Of a DNA stretch of 44,141 nucleotides, positions 33,646-44,117 are shown piece by piece. The notes beneath the pieces were generated by a model that made no database searches, was not told where the DNA came from, and saw only the letters and a list, made by a program, of their open reading frames with translations. Source of the DNA: Candidatus Competibacteraceae bacterium. Lineage in GTDB: Bacteria; Pseudomonadota; Gammaproteobacteria; Competibacterales; Competibacteraceae. Location of the stretch: contig JAPUDV010000119.1 of assembly GCA_027492875.1 (NCBI GenBank), positions 1 through 44,141 on the forward strand. Reading direction: 5' to 3'. Made by a program: the position numbers and the translations under genes. The stretch's first letter is position 1. Every line of letters starts with the position of its first letter.

Positions 33646-36600
33646 ATGCTGCGTTTTCGTGGAAGCCCCGCCCTGTCGCCGTTCCGTCTAGAGAAGCTGC
33701 TGGCCGCGCTGCGCCGGCGGGTTCCAGCCATCACCGAGGTTTACGCCGAGTTCGTCCATTTCGTGGACGGCCGCCTGATCACGCGCGATCGCGAGGTGCT
33801 GGACCGCTTGCTGCGGTACGGTCCCACCGCGACGCAACGTCATCTGACCAGCGAACCCACCTTCCTGGTCGTGCCTCGCCCTGGCACCCTCTCGCCCTGG
33901 TCGTCCAAGGCGACCGACATCGCCCGTAACTGCGGCTTGCAACACATTCGCCGGATCGAACGTGGCGTGGCGTATTACCTCGAATCGGCCCAGGCGCTGA
34001 CCGCCGGGGAGCAGACGGCACTGAAGCCGCTGCTGCACGATCGGATGACCGAGGCCGTGCTGGGACTGGACGACGATCCCGCCCTGCTGTTCGCCCAGGC
34101 CGAACCGGCGCCGCTGGCCAGCGTGAACCTGCTGGACGGCGGTCGCGACGCGCTGGTGGTCGCCAACCGCGAACTGGGGCTGGCGCTGTCGGAGGACGAA
34201 ATCGACTATCTGCTCGACCGCTTCATCCGTCTGGAACGCAACCCCAGCGACGTGGAGCTGATGATGTTCGCGCAGGCGAACTCGGAGCATTGCCGGCACA
34301 AGATTTTCAACGCCGACTGGATCATCGATGGCATCGCGCAAGAGCGCTCCCTGTTCGCGATGATCCGTCACACCCACGAGCGCCACCCCGCCGACGTGCT
34401 GTCGGCCTACCACGATAACGCGGCGGTGATGACGGGATTTCCCGCCGGGCGGTTCTTCCCCGATCCGGCCGACGACCAGTACCGTTATCACCCGGAAGAC
34501 GTGCATATCCTGATGAAGGTGGAGACGCACAATCACCCGACCGCCATTTCGCCCTTCCCCGGCGCGGCGACCGGTTCCGGCGGTGAAATCCGCGACGAGG
34601 GCGCGACCGGGCGCGGGGCCAAACCCAAGGCCGGCTTGTGCGGTTTCTCGGTGTCGAGCTTACGCATTCCCGATTTCGTCCAGCCCTGGGAGCGGGATTA
34701 CGGCAAACCGGAGCGCATCGTCTCGGCGCTGGAGATCATGCTGGAGGGTCCCATCGGCGCGGCGGCTTTCAACAACGAGTTCGGTCGCCCCAACCTGGCC
34801 GGCTACTTCCGTACTTTCGAGGAAGACGGTCCCGACGGGCAGCGGCGCGGCTATCACAAACCGATCATGATTGCCGGCGGCTTGGGTAACATCCGCGAAG
34901 CGCATGTGCACAAAGCCGAACTGCCGCCGGGCACCGCCATTGTGGTGTTGGGTGGTCCGGCGCTGCTGATCGGACTGGGCGGCGGCGCGGCGTCCAGCAT
35001 GACGGCGGGCCGTTCGCACGCGGATCTCGATTTTGCCTCGGTGCAGCGCGGCAATCCGGAAATCCAGCGTCGCGCCCAGGAAGTCATCGACCGCTGCGCG
35101 GCGCTGGGCGCGACCAACCCCATCCTCTCGATTCACGATGTCGGCGCGGGCGGGCTGTCCAACGCCGTGCCGGAAATCGTTCACGGCGCGGATCGGGGTG
35201 GGCGGTTCGAGCTGCGCGAGATCCCGAACGACGACCCCGGCATGTCGCCGATGCAGATCTGGTGCAACGAAGCACAGGAGCGCTATGTGCTGGCCATCGC
35301 CGCCGAGGGTTTGGACCTCTTCAAGACGCTATGCGAGCGCGAGCGCTGCCCGTATGCGCTGATCGGCGCCGCCACGGAAACGCCGCGCTTGACGGTCGAA
35401 GACCGCCAGTTCGGCAACCGGCCGGTGGATGTGCCGATGAACGTGTTGTTCGGCAAGCCGCCGAAGCTGTTGCGCGCGGCGACGCGCGAGCCGATCATAT
35501 CCCGGCCGCTCGATCTGGCGGGCGTCGAACTGGCTGACGCCGTGGCGCGGGTGCTGCGCTTCCCGGCGGTGGCCGACAAGAGTTTTCTGATCACCATCGG
35601 CGACCGCACCGTGACCGGCCTGGTCTGCCGCGATCAGATGGTCGGACCGTGGCAGGTTCCGGTCAGCGATGTCGCAGTGACCGCCACCAGCTTCGATGCC
35701 GACACCGGCGAGGCGATGGCCATGGGCGAGCGTGCGCCGCTGGCGTTGCTGGATGCGCCGGCTTCCGGCCGGATGGCGGTCGGCGAAGCGCTGACCAACC
35801 TCGCCGCCGCCCGGATCGACAAGCTGGGCGACGTCAAGCTGTCGGCCAACTGGATGGCGGCGGCCGGTCACCCCGGCGAGGACGCCCGGCTGTTCGACAC
35901 CGTCCGGGCCGTGGGGATGGAATTGTGTCCGGCGTTGGGCATCGCCATTCCGGTCGGCAAGGATTCACTGTCGATGAAAACGGTCTGGGACGCGGGCGGC
36001 GAACGCAGGAGCGTGGTGGGGCCGCTGTCGCTGATCGTCTCCGCCTTCGCGCCGGTGCGGGACCTGCGCCGTACCCTGACGCCGCAATTGCGCGCCGACC
36101 GGGGCGACACCGACCTGATCCTGATCGACCTCGGGCGCGGGAAAAATCGGCTGGGCGGCTCGGCGCTGGCACTGGTATATAACCAGTGGGGCGACGCCGT
36201 TCCCGATGTGGACCAGCCGGAAGATCTGGCGGCTTTCTTTGCGGCGATTCAGGAACTCAACGCCGCCGGTCGCTTGCTGGCCTATCACGACCGTTCCGAT
36301 GGCGGGCTGCTGGCGGTGCTGGCGGAAATGATGTTTGCCGGCGGCTGCGGGGTGACGGTGCTGCTGGACGATCTGGGCGAGGAGTTACTGCCGGCGCTGT
36401 TCGCCGAGGAACTGGGCGCGGTGGTGCAGGTGCGGGCGCTGGATCGCGCCACGGTGCTGCGACGCCTGACCGCTGCCGGGCTGGGCGAGTGTTGCCATGT
36501 CATCGGTGCGCCGAACAGTCAGGAGCGGCTGATTCTGCGCCACGCCGGCGAGACCGTGTTTACCGCCGGGCGCGCTGAATTGCGGCAAATGTGGTCGGAA

Positions 36601-37527
36601 ACCAGTTACCGGATGCAGGCGCTGCGCGACCATCCGGGTTGCGCCCGCGAAGCGTTCGACACCGCCTGCGATCCGGCCGATCCGGGTTTGAGCGCGCGGC
36701 TGAGTTTCGATCCCGCCGAGGATGTGGCGGCACCGTTCATCGCTAACGGGGTGCGCCCGCGAATGGCCATCCTGCGCGAGCAGGGCGTCAACGGTCAGAT
36801 CGAAATGGCGGCGGCGTTCGACCGCGCCGGTTTCGCGGCGGTGGACGTCCACATGAGCGACATCATGGCCGGGCGGGTCGCTCTGGCGGATTTCCACGGT
36901 CTGGCGGCCTGCGGCGGATTTTCCTACGGCGACGTGCTGGGCGCTGGCGAGGGCTGGGCCAAGTCGATCCTGTTCAACCCCTGCGCCCGCGAGCAGTTCG
37001 CCGCGTTCTTCGCCCGATCCGACAGTTTCGGTTTGGGGATTTGCAACGGCTGCCAGATGCTGTCGAACCTGCACGAGTTGATCGCCGGAACCGAACTATG
37101 GCCGCGCTTCGTGCGCAATCGGGTGGAACAGTTCGAGGCGCGGTTAAGCCTGGTCGAGGTGCTACCGTCGCCGTCGCTGTTCCTGCGCGGCATGGAAGGC
37201 TCGCGGTTGCCGGTCGCGGTGGCGCACGGGGAGGGACGAGCGGAGTTCCGCGACGCGGGCGGAGCGGATGCGGCACTGGCGGCGGGCGTGGCCGCGCTGC
37301 GTTTCGTGGACCACCACGGAAAACCGACGGAAACCTATCCCGCCAATCCCAATGGCTCGCCGGGCGGAATCGCCGGACTGACCAGCCGCGACGGCCGTTT
37401 TACCCTCCTGATGCCGCATCCGGAGCGGCTGTTCCGCACGGTGCAATATTCCTGGCATCCCGATGGTTGGGGCGAGGACGGGCCGTGGTTGCGGCTGTTT
37501 CGCAACGCGCGACGGTGGCTCGGTTGA
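33646..37527 (+). CDS. purL: Phosphoribosylformylglycinamidine synthase PurL
   Basis: A large single-chain FGAM synthase of 1293 residues (E. coli 1295) that converts FGAR, ATP and glutamine to FGAM in purine synthesis. The N-terminal PurS-like domain begins [16 protein letters not shown]. The two synthetase halves carry [45 protein letters not shown] and [20 protein letters not shown]. The C-terminal glutaminase has the nucleophile C1133 in GICNGCQM and ends [13 protein letters not shown] 33646 is chosen over GTG 33637 because AGGAGA (33631-33636) is 9 bases from the ATG and adjoins the GTG. It is followed by the quinone oxidoreductase gene after 77 bases. Confidence 0.98.
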   Translation: MLRFRGSPALSPFRLEKLLAALRRRVPAITEVYAEFVHFVDGRLITRDREVLDRLLRYGPTATQRHLTSEPTFLVVPRPGTLSPWSSKATDIARNCGLQHIRRIERGVAYYLESAQALTAGEQTALKPLLHDRMTEAVLGLDDDPALLFAQAEPAPLASVNLLDGGRDALVVANRELGLALSEDEIDYLLDRFIRLERNPSDVELMMFAQANSEHCRHKIFNADWIIDGIAQERSLFAMIRHTHERHPADVLSAYHDNAAVMTGFPAGRFFPDPADDQYRYHPEDVHILMKVETHNHPTAISPFPGAATGSGGEIRDEGATGRGAKPKAGLCGFSVSSLRIPDFVQPWERDYGKPERIVSALEIMLEGPIGAAAFNNEFGRPNLAGYFRTFEEDGPDGQRRGYHKPIMIAGGLGNIREAHVHKAELPPGTAIVVLGGPALLIGLGGGAASSMTAGRSHADLDFASVQRGNPEIQRRAQEVIDRCAALGATNPILSIHDVGAGGLSNAVPEIVHGADRGGRFELREIPNDDPGMSPMQIWCNEAQERYVLAIAAEGLDLFKTLCERERCPYALIGAATETPRLTVEDRQFGNRPVDVPMNVLFGKPPKLLRAATREPIISRPLDLAGVELADAVARVLRFPAVADKSFLITIGDRTVTGLVCRDQMVGPWQVPVSDVAVTATSFDADTGEAMAMGERAPLALLDAPASGRMAVGEALTNLAAARIDKLGDVKLSANWMAAAGHPGEDARLFDTVRAVGMELCPALGIAIPVGKDSLSMKTVWDAGGERRSVVGPLSLIVSAFAPVRDLRRTLTPQLRADRGDTDLILIDLGRGKNRLGGSALALVYNQWGDAVPDVDQPEDLAAFFAAIQELNAAGRLLAYHDRSDGGLLAVLAEMMFAGGCGVTVLLDDLGEELLPALFAEELGAVVQVRALDRATVLRRLTAAGLGECCHVIGAPNSQERLILRHAGETVFTAGRAELRQMWSETSYRMQALRDHPGCAREAFDTACDPADPGLSARLSFDPAEDVAAPFIANGVRPRMAILREQGVNGQIEMAAAFDRAGFAAVDVHMSDIMAGRVALADFHGLAACGGFSYGDVLGAGEGWAKSILFNPCAREQFAAFFARSDSFGLGICNGCQMLSNLHELIAGTELWPRFVRNRVEQFEARLSLVEVLPSPSLFLRGMEGSRLPVAVAHGEGRAEFRDAGGADAALAAGVAALRFVDHHGKPTETYPANPNGSPGGIAGLTSRDGRFTLLMPHPERLFRTVQYSWHPDGWGEDGPWLRLFRNARRWLG

Positions 37528-37604
37528 ATCGCGGATTGCAGCCGTCGAAGGGAAGGCTTGCCTACACTTGAATCATTCCCCATTCACCATTTGAGGAGAA
37601 GGCC

Positions 37605-38582
37605 ATGCCCAAAGCCATTCGCATCCATGAATACGGCGGTCCAGAAGTGCTGCGCTGGGAAGAGGTCGAGGTGGGCGAGCCCGGCCCCGGCCAACTGCGG
37701 GTGCGCCATGCCGCCGTCGGACTCAACTACATCGATGTCTATCACCGCACCGGGCTGTATCCGCTGCCATCGCTGCCCTGGACGCTGGGCATGGAAGGCG
37801 CGGGCCAGGTGGAGGCCGTGGGCGAGGGGGTGACCGAATTCAAGCCTGGCGACCGGATCGCCTATGCCAGCCCGCCAGTCGGCGCCTATGCCGAAGTCCG
37901 CTTGATGCCAGCCGACCGGGCCGTGGCGCTGCCCGACGCCATCGACGATCGGACCGCCGCCGCGATGATGCTGCAAGGCATGACCGCGCAATATCTGTTG
38001 CGACGTACCTACCGGGTGCAGCCCGGCGACACGATTTTGCTGCACGCTGCCGCCGGCGGAGTCGGGCTGATCGTCAGCCAGTGGGCGCGACATCTGGGCG
38101 CGACGGTGATCGGCACGGTGGGTAGCGACGAGAAAGCCGAACTGGCCCACGCCCACGGTTGCCACCACGTCATCGTCTACAGTCGCGAGAATTTCACCGA
38201 GCGGGTTCGCGAAATTACCGGCGGTCAAGGCGTGGCGGCGGTCTACGATTCGGTCGGTCAGGCGACGTTCATGGGTTCGTTGGACTGCCTGCACCGGCTG
38301 GGCATGATGGTCAGCTTCGGCAACGCCTCGGGGCCGGTGCCGCCGTTCGATCCGGGTATTCTGGCCGCCAAGGGTTCGCTGTTCCTGACCCGGCCCAGCT
38401 TGATGGCCTACACGGCCGAGCGCGCGGATTTGCTGGCCAGCGCCGCCGAACTGTTCGAGGTGGTCACAAGCGGCGCGGTCAAGATCGAAGTGCGGCAGAC
38501 TTATCCGCTGGCCGAAACCGCCGCCGCGCATCGCGATCTGGAAGCGCGTAAGACCACCGGTTCCACCGTGCTAGTGCCCTGA
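37605..38582 (+). CDS. qor: NADPH-dependent quinone oxidoreductase (QOR type)
   Basis: A 325-residue zinc-independent MDR-superfamily reductase, about the size of E. coli QorA (327). The nucleotide-binding motif is HAAAGGVGLIVSQWARHLGA (about 147-166), with typical GMEGAGQVEAVGEGV near 65-79 and VYDSVGQATFMGSLDCL near 206-222. No Zn-binding Cys cluster is present. It reduces quinones or related enones in the cytoplasm with NADPH. A strong GAGGAGAAGG ribosome-binding site precedes the ATG. It is separated from thiO by 38 bases, so it may be transcribed with the thi genes without being part of that pathway. Confidence 0.92.
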   Translation: MPKAIRIHEYGGPEVLRWEEVEVGEPGPGQLRVRHAAVGLNYIDVYHRTGLYPLPSLPWTLGMEGAGQVEAVGEGVTEFKPGDRIAYASPPVGAYAEVRLMPADRAVALPDAIDDRTAAAMMLQGMTAQYLLRRTYRVQPGDTILLHAAAGGVGLIVSQWARHLGATVIGTVGSDEKAELAHAHGCHHVIVYSRENFTERVREITGGQGVAAVYDSVGQATFMGSLDCLHRLGMMVSFGNASGPVPPFDPGILAAKGSLFLTRPSLMAYTAERADLLASAAELFEVVTSGAVKIEVRQTYPLAETAAAHRDLEARKTTGSTVLVP

Positions 38583-38620
38583 AACCACCCGACAGTCACC
38601 TACCTGGAGAAGGTCATAAA

Positions 38621-39703
38621 GTGCGCCAACACCAGATCGCCGTGATCGGCGCGGGCATTACCGGTTTAACCCAAGCCCTGTGCTTGCAGCGCCAAGGACA
38701 TCGGATCACCCTCTTCGAGCGCGGCGGCGAGCGTCTGGACCACCATTGCAGCCATGTCGGGGCGGGGATGCTGGCCCCGTACTGCGAGCTGAGCGAGGCG
38801 GAAACCGAAGTCGCCCGCTGGGGCGTCTCCGCCTTGACGCTGTGGCAACAAATCGTCCCGACGCTCGCGCAACCCGTGCACATGTCCTGTGAAGGTACGC
38901 TGGTGGTCGCGCATCATCGGGACCGGGCGGGCATGCAACATCTGGCCGAACGGGTCGAACATGCCGGCTTCGGAACCCACCTGCGCTGGCTGCGGCGCGA
39001 CGAGTTGCGCGAGTTGGAACCCGAACTGGAGGGCCGTTTCGGCGAAGGTTTGCACCTCTCTCCCGAAGGCGAGATCGACCCGCGCTCCTTGCTGCCTGCC
39101 TTGGTCGAAACGCTACGCCAAAACGGCGCGACGCTGTGTTTTGAGGCCGAGGTTGAGGATCTGGCGCCGGGGGAGATCACCGTGCTGGGCGTGCGCCATG
39201 CCTTCGACTGGGTGCTGGATTGTCGGGGATTGGCGGCCAGCGACCGGATCACCGATTTGCGGGGGGTGCGGGGCGAGATTCTGACCCTGCGCACCAACGA
39301 GGTTCGCCTGCGCCGCCCGATCCGCATGATGCATCCCCGCTATCCGCTGTATATCGTGCCGCGCCCCGGAGATCGTTTCGTGGTCGGCGCGACCAGCATC
39401 GAAAGCGACTCGTTGCGGCCCGCGACCGTCCGCTCCACCCTGGAACTGCTTTCGGCGGCTTACGCCTTGCATCCGGCTTTCGCGGAAGCGGAGATCGTGG
39501 AGATGAAGGTCCAGTGCCGCCCGACCCTGCCCGATCATTTGCCGCGCATCGTCCAGCAAGACAATTTGTTTCGTATCAATGGATTGTACCGGCACGGTTA
39601 TCTGCTCAGCCCCTTGGTCGCGGAGACCGTTTCGACCTTTATCCGCGACCAGCGCCGGCCCGCCGAGACGGCGAAGCTTTGGGGTATGCCCGCCCCGCGC
39701 TAG
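38621..39703 (+). CDS. thiO: Glycine oxidase ThiO
   Basis: A 360-residue FAD-dependent amine oxidase of the DAAO/ThiO family. It oxidises glycine to the imine dehydroglycine used by ThiG. The dinucleotide-binding motif is [20 protein letters not shown] near 3-22, the substrate region [22 protein letters not shown] sequence lies near 147-164, and the C-terminal TLPDHLPRI plus [13 protein letters not shown] match ThiO. It starts with GTG at 38621 behind GGAGAAGG. Immediate position before thiS-thiG supports ThiO over generic D-amino-acid oxidases. No ThiH (tyrosine lyase) gene is seen, which fits an aerobic route. Confidence 0.9.
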   Translation: MRQHQIAVIGAGITGLTQALCLQRQGHRITLFERGGERLDHHCSHVGAGMLAPYCELSEAETEVARWGVSALTLWQQIVPTLAQPVHMSCEGTLVVAHHRDRAGMQHLAERVEHAGFGTHLRWLRRDELRELEPELEGRFGEGLHLSPEGEIDPRSLLPALVETLRQNGATLCFEAEVEDLAPGEITVLGVRHAFDWVLDCRGLAASDRITDLRGVRGEILTLRTNEVRLRRPIRMMHPRYPLYIVPRPGDRFVVGATSIESDSLRPATVRSTLELLSAAYALHPAFAEAEIVEMKVQCRPTLPDHLPRIVQQDNLFRINGLYRHGYLLSPLVAETVSTFIRDQRRPAETAKLWGMPAPR

Positions 39704-39750
39704 AATGCGCACCGTTGCGGTAATCCGAAAATACGTTGTTGAGGTCGTGC

Positions 39751-39951
39751 ATGATCATCGAAATCAACGGAGAGAAGAAAACCTTGGAAAGTCCCCGTTC
39801 ACTGGCGGAAGCCATCCGCGATTTGGGCTACGAAGGCGCGCGGATCGCGGTGGCGCGCAACGACGAATTCGTGCCGCGTGGCGACTACGCCACCCGTCAG
39901 CTTCAGGACGGGGATCGTCTGGAAATCGTGTCGCCGATGCAGGGGGGCTAG
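39751..39951 (+). CDS. thiS: Sulfur carrier protein ThiS
   Basis: A 66-residue ubiquitin-fold sulfur carrier. It ends in the Gly-Gly tail (PMQGG) whose C-terminal carboxylate is adenylated by a ThiF/MoeB protein and turned into a thiocarboxylate. ATG 39751 is preceded by GAGGT with a 5-base gap; the frame upstream is open but has no support. Its stop codon is two bases before the thiG GTG. The thiO stop is 47 bases upstream. Confidence 0.94.
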   Translation: MIIEINGEKKTLESPRSLAEAIRDLGYEGARIAVARNDEFVPRGDYATRQLQDGDRLEIVSPMQGG

Positions 39952-39953
39952 CG

Positions 39954-40754
39954 GTGGCCGATTCGAACCCGCCACTCTGGGACATTGGGGGCCGCCCGTT
40001 GCGTTCGCGGCTGCTGCTGGGGACCGCCCGTTACCCGTCGCTGGCGGTGCTGCAACAGGCCATCGCCGCCTCGGGCGCCGAGATCGTGACCGTCTCGCTG
40101 CGGCGGGAGTCGGCGACCGAACGGGCCGGAACCCGCTTTTGGTCCACGATCAAGGAACTGGGGGTCCAGGTCCTGCCGAATACCGCCGGTTGCAAGACCG
40201 TGAAGGAAGCCGTGACCACCGCCGAGATGGGGCGGGAAATTTTCGAGACGTCGTGGTTGAAGCTGGAAGTAATCGGCGACGATTACACCTTGCAGCCGCA
40301 CCCGTTCCTGCTGGTCGAGGCGGCGGAAGAGCTTTGCCGGCGAGGGTTCGAGGTCTTTCCGTACACCACCGAGGACATGGTGGTGGCGGAGCGGTTGATT
40401 CAAGCCGGCTGCTCGATCCTGATGCCGTGGGGGGCGCCGATCGGTTCGGGGCAAGGTTTGAACAATCCCTATGCGCTGCGGACCTTGCGCGCCCGTTACC
40501 CGGATATCGCGCTGATCGTGGACGCCGGCATCGGCAAACCGTCCCACGCCATCGCGGCGATGGAGATGGGCTTCGACGGCGTGCTGGTCAACACCGCCGT
40601 CGCCCGCGCGACCGACCCGATCCAGATGGGACGCGCCTTCGGTCTGGCCGTCGAGTCCGGTCGGCTGGCTTACCTCGCCGGCGCGATGCCGGTTCAGGAA
40701 ATGGCCGAACCGAGCACGCCCGTCACCGGAACGCCGTTCTGGCACCAATCGTAG
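39954..40754 (+). CDS. thiG: Thiazole synthase ThiG
   Basis: A 266-residue TIM-barrel enzyme that condenses DXP, dehydroglycine and ThiS thiocarboxylate to the thiazole phosphate of thiamin. The Schiff-base lysine lies in [11 protein letters not shown], and the family motifs [39 protein letters not shown] and [10 protein letters not shown] are all present. It begins with GTG at 39954 with AGGGGGG 7 bases upstream, overlapping the end of thiS. ThiE follows 11 bases after its stop. Confidence 0.96.
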   Translation: MADSNPPLWDIGGRPLRSRLLLGTARYPSLAVLQQAIAASGAEIVTVSLRRESATERAGTRFWSTIKELGVQVLPNTAGCKTVKEAVTTAEMGREIFETSWLKLEVIGDDYTLQPHPFLLVEAAEELCRRGFEVFPYTTEDMVVAERLIQAGCSILMPWGAPIGSGQGLNNPYALRTLRARYPDIALIVDAGIGKPSHAIAAMEMGFDGVLVNTAVARATDPIQMGRAFGLAVESGRLAYLAGAMPVQEMAEPSTPVTGTPFWHQS

Positions 40755-40765
40755 GAATGAACTTG

Positions 40766-41401
40766 ATGAAGACCGCCGGGAGCCATGGTTTTTATCCCGT
40801 GGTGGACGATGTGCGCTGGGTGCGCCGCTTCCTGCCGCTGGGCGTGCGCACGATTCAGCTGCGGATCAAGGGACAGTCCCAAATGGAGGCGCGGCGCCAA
40901 ATCCACGAAGCTTTGGTCATCGCCGCCGATTACGACGACTGTCAGATGATCGTCAACGACTACTGGCGGGAGACGATTCAAGAAGGCGCAACGTGGCTGC
41001 ATCTGGGGCAGGAAGATTGGGCGGGCGCCGATCGCGCGGCGATCCGGGCGGCGGGGATCAAGTTGGGGATCAGCACCCACAGTTCCGAAGAACTGGCGAA
41101 CGCGCTGGACGCCAGGCCCGATTACGTCGCCCTGGGGCCGATCTACGAGACGACCTTGAAAAAGATGCCCTGGTCTCCCCAGGGGCTCGACCGCATCGGC
41201 GAATGGAAAGCGCACTGCGGTGTTCCGCTGGTCGCCATCGGCGGGATCACGCTGGAACGGGCGCCGGCGGTGCTGGCGGCGGGAGCGGATTCCATCGCGG
41301 TCGTTTCCGACGTGCTGCGCGCCCCGGACCCGGACGGGCGGGTCCGCGCCTGGCTGGATCTTTTCCGCGAAGCAACGCCGCGCGCATCGCTTTCGAAATA
41401 A
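40766..41401 (+). CDS. thiE: Thiamin phosphate synthase ThiE
   Basis: A 211-residue enzyme, the same length as E. coli ThiE, that joins the thiazole phosphate and HMP pyrophosphate to make thiamin phosphate. Motifs seen are QLRIKG, VNDYWRETIQEGA, HLGQEDW, LGISTHSSEE, ALGPIYETTLKKMPW and VAIGGITLERAP. The ATG at 40766 is preferred to one at 40757 because AGGAA (40753-40757) then sits 8 bases upstream; the earlier ATG overlaps that site. ThiF-like gene follows after 20 bases. Confidence 0.94.
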   Translation: MKTAGSHGFYPVVDDVRWVRRFLPLGVRTIQLRIKGQSQMEARRQIHEALVIAADYDDCQMIVNDYWRETIQEGATWLHLGQEDWAGADRAAIRAAGIKLGISTHSSEELANALDARPDYVALGPIYETTLKKMPWSPQGLDRIGEWKAHCGVPLVAIGGITLERAPAVLAAGADSIAVVSDVLRAPDPDGRVRAWLDLFREATPRASLSK

Positions 41402-41421
41402 CCCTATAGAGACGCTTCGGG

Positions 41422-42663
41422 ATGTCCAATCCTCTCCATCAGGACGCGGCCAGCGCGCTCGGCGTCGAAGAGCAACTGCGCTACGCCCGTCATCTGATTT
41501 TGCCCGAGATCGGGCTCGACGGTCAGCAGAAATTACGACGGGCGAGCGTGCTGGTAATCGGCGCCGGCGGCTTGGGTGCACCGGCTTTGCTCTACCTGGC
41601 CGCCGCCGGGGTCGGCCGCTTGGGCATCATCGATCCCGATCAAGTCGAGCTGAGCAACCTTCAGCGGCAGGTTTTGTATGACACGGCGAGTTGTGGCGTC
41701 ACCAAGGTCGAACGAGCCCGCAACCGCCTGCTCGCGCTCAACCCGCATCTCCAAATCGACGTTTACCCCGAGGCTTTCAGTCTGGCCAACGCCGCAAGTC
41801 TGGTCGCGGCGTATGACCTGTCGATCGAAGGCTCCGATCAATTCGCCACCAAATATCTGGCGAACGACGCCTGCGTGTTGGCGGGCAAGCCCTATGTCGG
41901 CGCCAGTATCCGTGCGTTTTCGGGGATGCTCTCGGTCTACGCCGCGCCGGGGGGACCCTGCTATCGTTGTCTTTTTCCAGAAATGCCGGATCCCGAAACG
42001 GTGCCGTCCTGCGCGCAAGCGGGCGTGTTGGGGACGGTGCCCGGCCTGTTCGGAACCTTGCAGGCGCACGAGGCGCTCACGCTGATTCTGGGGATCGGGG
42101 AGCCATTGATCGGCGCGCTGCTCACGGTCGATTTGCTAGCGATGCGCTTTCAAAAGTTGCGGCTGCCGCGCGATCCAAACTGCCCGGTCTGCGGCGATGC
42201 GCCCACGATCCACACGCTGGCCCAGACCGAATGGGTCTGCGCCAATACTCCCCGCTTCCAGGCTAACGAAAAGCTCGCAACGGGGCCGGCCGTGCCCGCC
42301 GCCGAGCTGCCTTGGCTCAGCTTGGAGGCTAGCCGGCGTCGTCCCGCATTGCGTTGGATCGATGTCCGCACCGGGGCCGAGTTTGCCGCCGGGCATATTT
42401 CAGGCGCGGAGCACGCGCCGCTGGATCAGATCGAAAGCCTACCCGCGCGGGTGGGGTCCAACGACGATCTTTTGCTCTACTGTCAGCGGGGCGAACGGGC
42501 CGTGCGCGCGTATCATCTGCTGAAAGGGGAACTGAAAGGGCGGCTGTCGCTGCTGCAAGGCGGGTATGATGCATGGCTGCGCGGCGGGCTGGCGGAAACC
42601 GCCGGCGGTTCTACGGTCGGTGGCATGGAGCCGCCGTCCTTGGCGGTGGTCGAGCGTTCATGA
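41422..42663 (+). CDS. ThiF/MoeB-type adenylyltransferase fused to rhodanese
   Basis: A 413-residue E1-like enzyme. Residues 15-260 are the ThiF/MoeB adenylation domain: nucleotide loop GAGGLG (47-52), D139 in EGSDQF, C197 in PSCAQAGVLG, and zinc cysteines C180, C183, C254 and C257. Residues about 305-395 are a rhodanese domain with active cysteine C354 in YCQRGERA. It thus can both adenylate a ubiquitin-like sulfur carrier and pass persulfide sulfur to it. By position the carrier is ThiS, but MoaD is possible. The usual N in the E1 motif (SDNF) is Gln here. The ends overlap the HDAC gene by 6 bases on the other strand. Confidence 0.92.
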   Translation: MSNPLHQDAASALGVEEQLRYARHLILPEIGLDGQQKLRRASVLVIGAGGLGAPALLYLAAAGVGRLGIIDPDQVELSNLQRQVLYDTASCGVTKVERARNRLLALNPHLQIDVYPEAFSLANAASLVAAYDLSIEGSDQFATKYLANDACVLAGKPYVGASIRAFSGMLSVYAAPGGPCYRCLFPEMPDPETVPSCAQAGVLGTVPGLFGTLQAHEALTLILGIGEPLIGALLTVDLLAMRFQKLRLPRDPNCPVCGDAPTIHTLAQTEWVCANTPRFQANEKLATGPAVPAAELPWLSLEASRRRPALRWIDVRTGAEFAAGHISGAEHAPLDQIESLPARVGSNDDLLLYCQRGERAVRAYHLLKGELKGRLSLLQGGYDAWLRGGLAETAGGSTVGGMEPPSLAVVERS

Positions 42664-43659
42664 GCCGCCCGTATTTCGTTTGGCCTTCCGGCGTTGCAGG
42701 ATATCCTTGACCAAAGCGCGCTGGACCGCGCGCGGCGCCTCCATCAGCGCCTTGACGTGAACCGCCACACTGGCGGCCAGCGCTGACAGGTTATAGCCGC
42801 CCTCCAGTACCGACACCACCCGGCCTTCGCAGCAATCGGCCGCGACCGCCAGGATCTCTCGGGTCAGCCATTCATAGTCGTCCTCGCTGAAATTGAGTTC
42901 GGCCAGCGGGTCCAGATAATGGGCGTCGAAGCCGGCCGAAATCAGGATTAGTTCCGGCTGGAACCGTCGCAGCGCCGGTTCGATGTCCTGGCGCCAGGCG
43001 TGACGCAGGTCGGTCGAGCCGCTCTCGGCCAGCAACGGGACGTTGACGATATTGCCGACCCCGCGTTCTTCGCGGCGACCGGTGCCAGGGTAGATGTAAG
43101 CCTGATGGGTGGAGGCGTACAGGTAGCCGGGGTCCTGCTCGAACGCTGCTTGGGTGCCGTTGCCGTGGTGCACGTCGAAATCGATTACCGCCACCCGCTC
43201 CAAAGCGTGAACGGCGCGGGCGTGGGCGGCGCCGATAGCGGCATTGTTGAACAGGCAAAACCCCATGGCCCGCGCCGGCTCGGCGTGGTGGCCGGGCGGT
43301 CGGATGGCGCAGAAGGCGTTGCTGGCTTCTCGTCGCAACACGGCGTCCACCGCCGCGCAGACCGCGCCGGCCGCACGCAAGGCGGCTTCCCCCGAGCGCG
43401 GGGAAACCACGGTATCGCCGTCGACGGCGTAATGCCCCTGTTTGGGAATCCGGCCGAGGATGCGCTCGACGTGGCCTTGGCCGTGGATGCGGGCGAGTTG
43501 CTCGCGCGTGGCTTCGGGCGGGTCGCGCCATTCCAGCGCCGCGAACGGAGCAGTGCCGAGGGCGTTGAGGATGGCGGTCAGCCGGGCCGCGCATTCCGGG
43601 TGCCCAAAACCGGTATCGTGTTCCCGGCAGGCCGGATGGGTGTAGCACAGGGTAGTCAT
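42658..43659 (-). CDS. Histone-deacetylase-family (acetoin-utilisation type) hydrolase
   Basis: A 333-residue zinc-dependent arginase-fold amidohydrolase of the HDAC class. Active-site residues are all present: H124-H125 (RPPGHHAEP), D162 and H164 (IDFDVHHGNGTQ) and D245 (SAGFDAHYLDP), with GGY near 287-289. It has 30 or more charged residues and no signal or membrane segment. Bacterial members deacetylate polyamines, acetoin-related or other small amides or proteins; no substrate is implied by the neighbours. Its start overlaps the CBS gene stop by 4 bases (ATGA), so the two are probably co-translated. Confidence 0.93.
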   Translation of the reverse strand: MTTLCYTHPACREHDTGFGHPECAARLTAILNALGTAPFAALEWRDPPEATREQLARIHGQGHVERILGRIPKQGHYAVDGDTVVSPRSGEAALRAAGAVCAAVDAVLRREASNAFCAIRPPGHHAEPARAMGFCLFNNAAIGAAHARAVHALERVAVIDFDVHHGNGTQAAFEQDPGYLYASTHQAYIYPGTGRREERGVGNIVNVPLLAESGSTDLRHAWRQDIEPALRRFQPELILISAGFDAHYLDPLAELNFSEDDYEWLTREILAVAADCCEGRVVSVLEGGYNLSALAASVAVHVKALMEAPRAVQRALVKDILQRRKAKRNTGGS

Positions 43660-44117
43660 GGCGCCGGATCCTCCTGGACGGCTACCTCGCTCCTGACCGT
43701 GGCGCGGCGCAGTGCCTTTAGAACGTCCTGGCGGGAGATGATGCCGACCAGACGGTGCTCGTCCTCGACTACTGGCAGGCTTTTGGTGCGCATCTCCACC
43801 AGCTTTTGCAGCAGCCGACTGAGCGGCAATTGCGGGCTGACGCTCACCGGATCGCGCGTCATCACCGTTTCGACGAGCTGCTCCATGATGTCGTCGTAAT
43901 GCGGGACCAGCGTGTGAGCGTCGAAACGAAACGCCTTCAGCAAGTCGAACTTGGTCAGCATGCCGAGCAGGTTTCGCCGGCTGTCGACTACCGGCACCCC
44001 GTTGAAATCGTGGGTTTCGAACAATTCCTCAGCCTCGCGCAGCTTGGCCTTGGGGCTAATAGCGATGGGATCGACGGTCATCGCGTCGCGAACTTGGTAT
44101 TGCAGGAATTGGTACAT
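43656..44117 (-). CDS. Stand-alone double-CBS-domain protein
   Basis: A 153-residue cytoplasmic protein made only of two CBS repeats: about 7-70 (VRDAMTVDPIAISPKAKLREAEELF, then GVPVVDSRRNLLGMLTKFDLL) and about 83-140 (VETVMTRDPVSVSPQLPLSRLL, then SLPVVEDEHRLVGIISRQDVL). CBS pairs bind adenosyl ligands such as AMP, ATP or SAM and regulate a partner. The HDAC-family gene overlaps its stop by 4 bases, which makes the HDAC the best candidate partner. AGGA about 10 bases before the ATG at 44117 supports the start. Confidence 0.92.
   Translation of the reverse strand: MYQFLQYQVRDAMTVDPIAISPKAKLREAEELFETHDFNGVPVVDSRRNLLGMLTKFDLLKAFRFDAHTLVPHYDDIMEQLVETVMTRDPVSVSPQLPLSRLLQKLVEMRTKSLPVVEDEHRLVGIISRQDVLKALRRATVRSEVAVQEDPAP

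Noticed and set aside
38583..38620. A TPP riboswitch before thiO
   Set aside because: Only 38 bases are available, and the conserved THI-box blocks are not seen there or in the 77 bases before qor.
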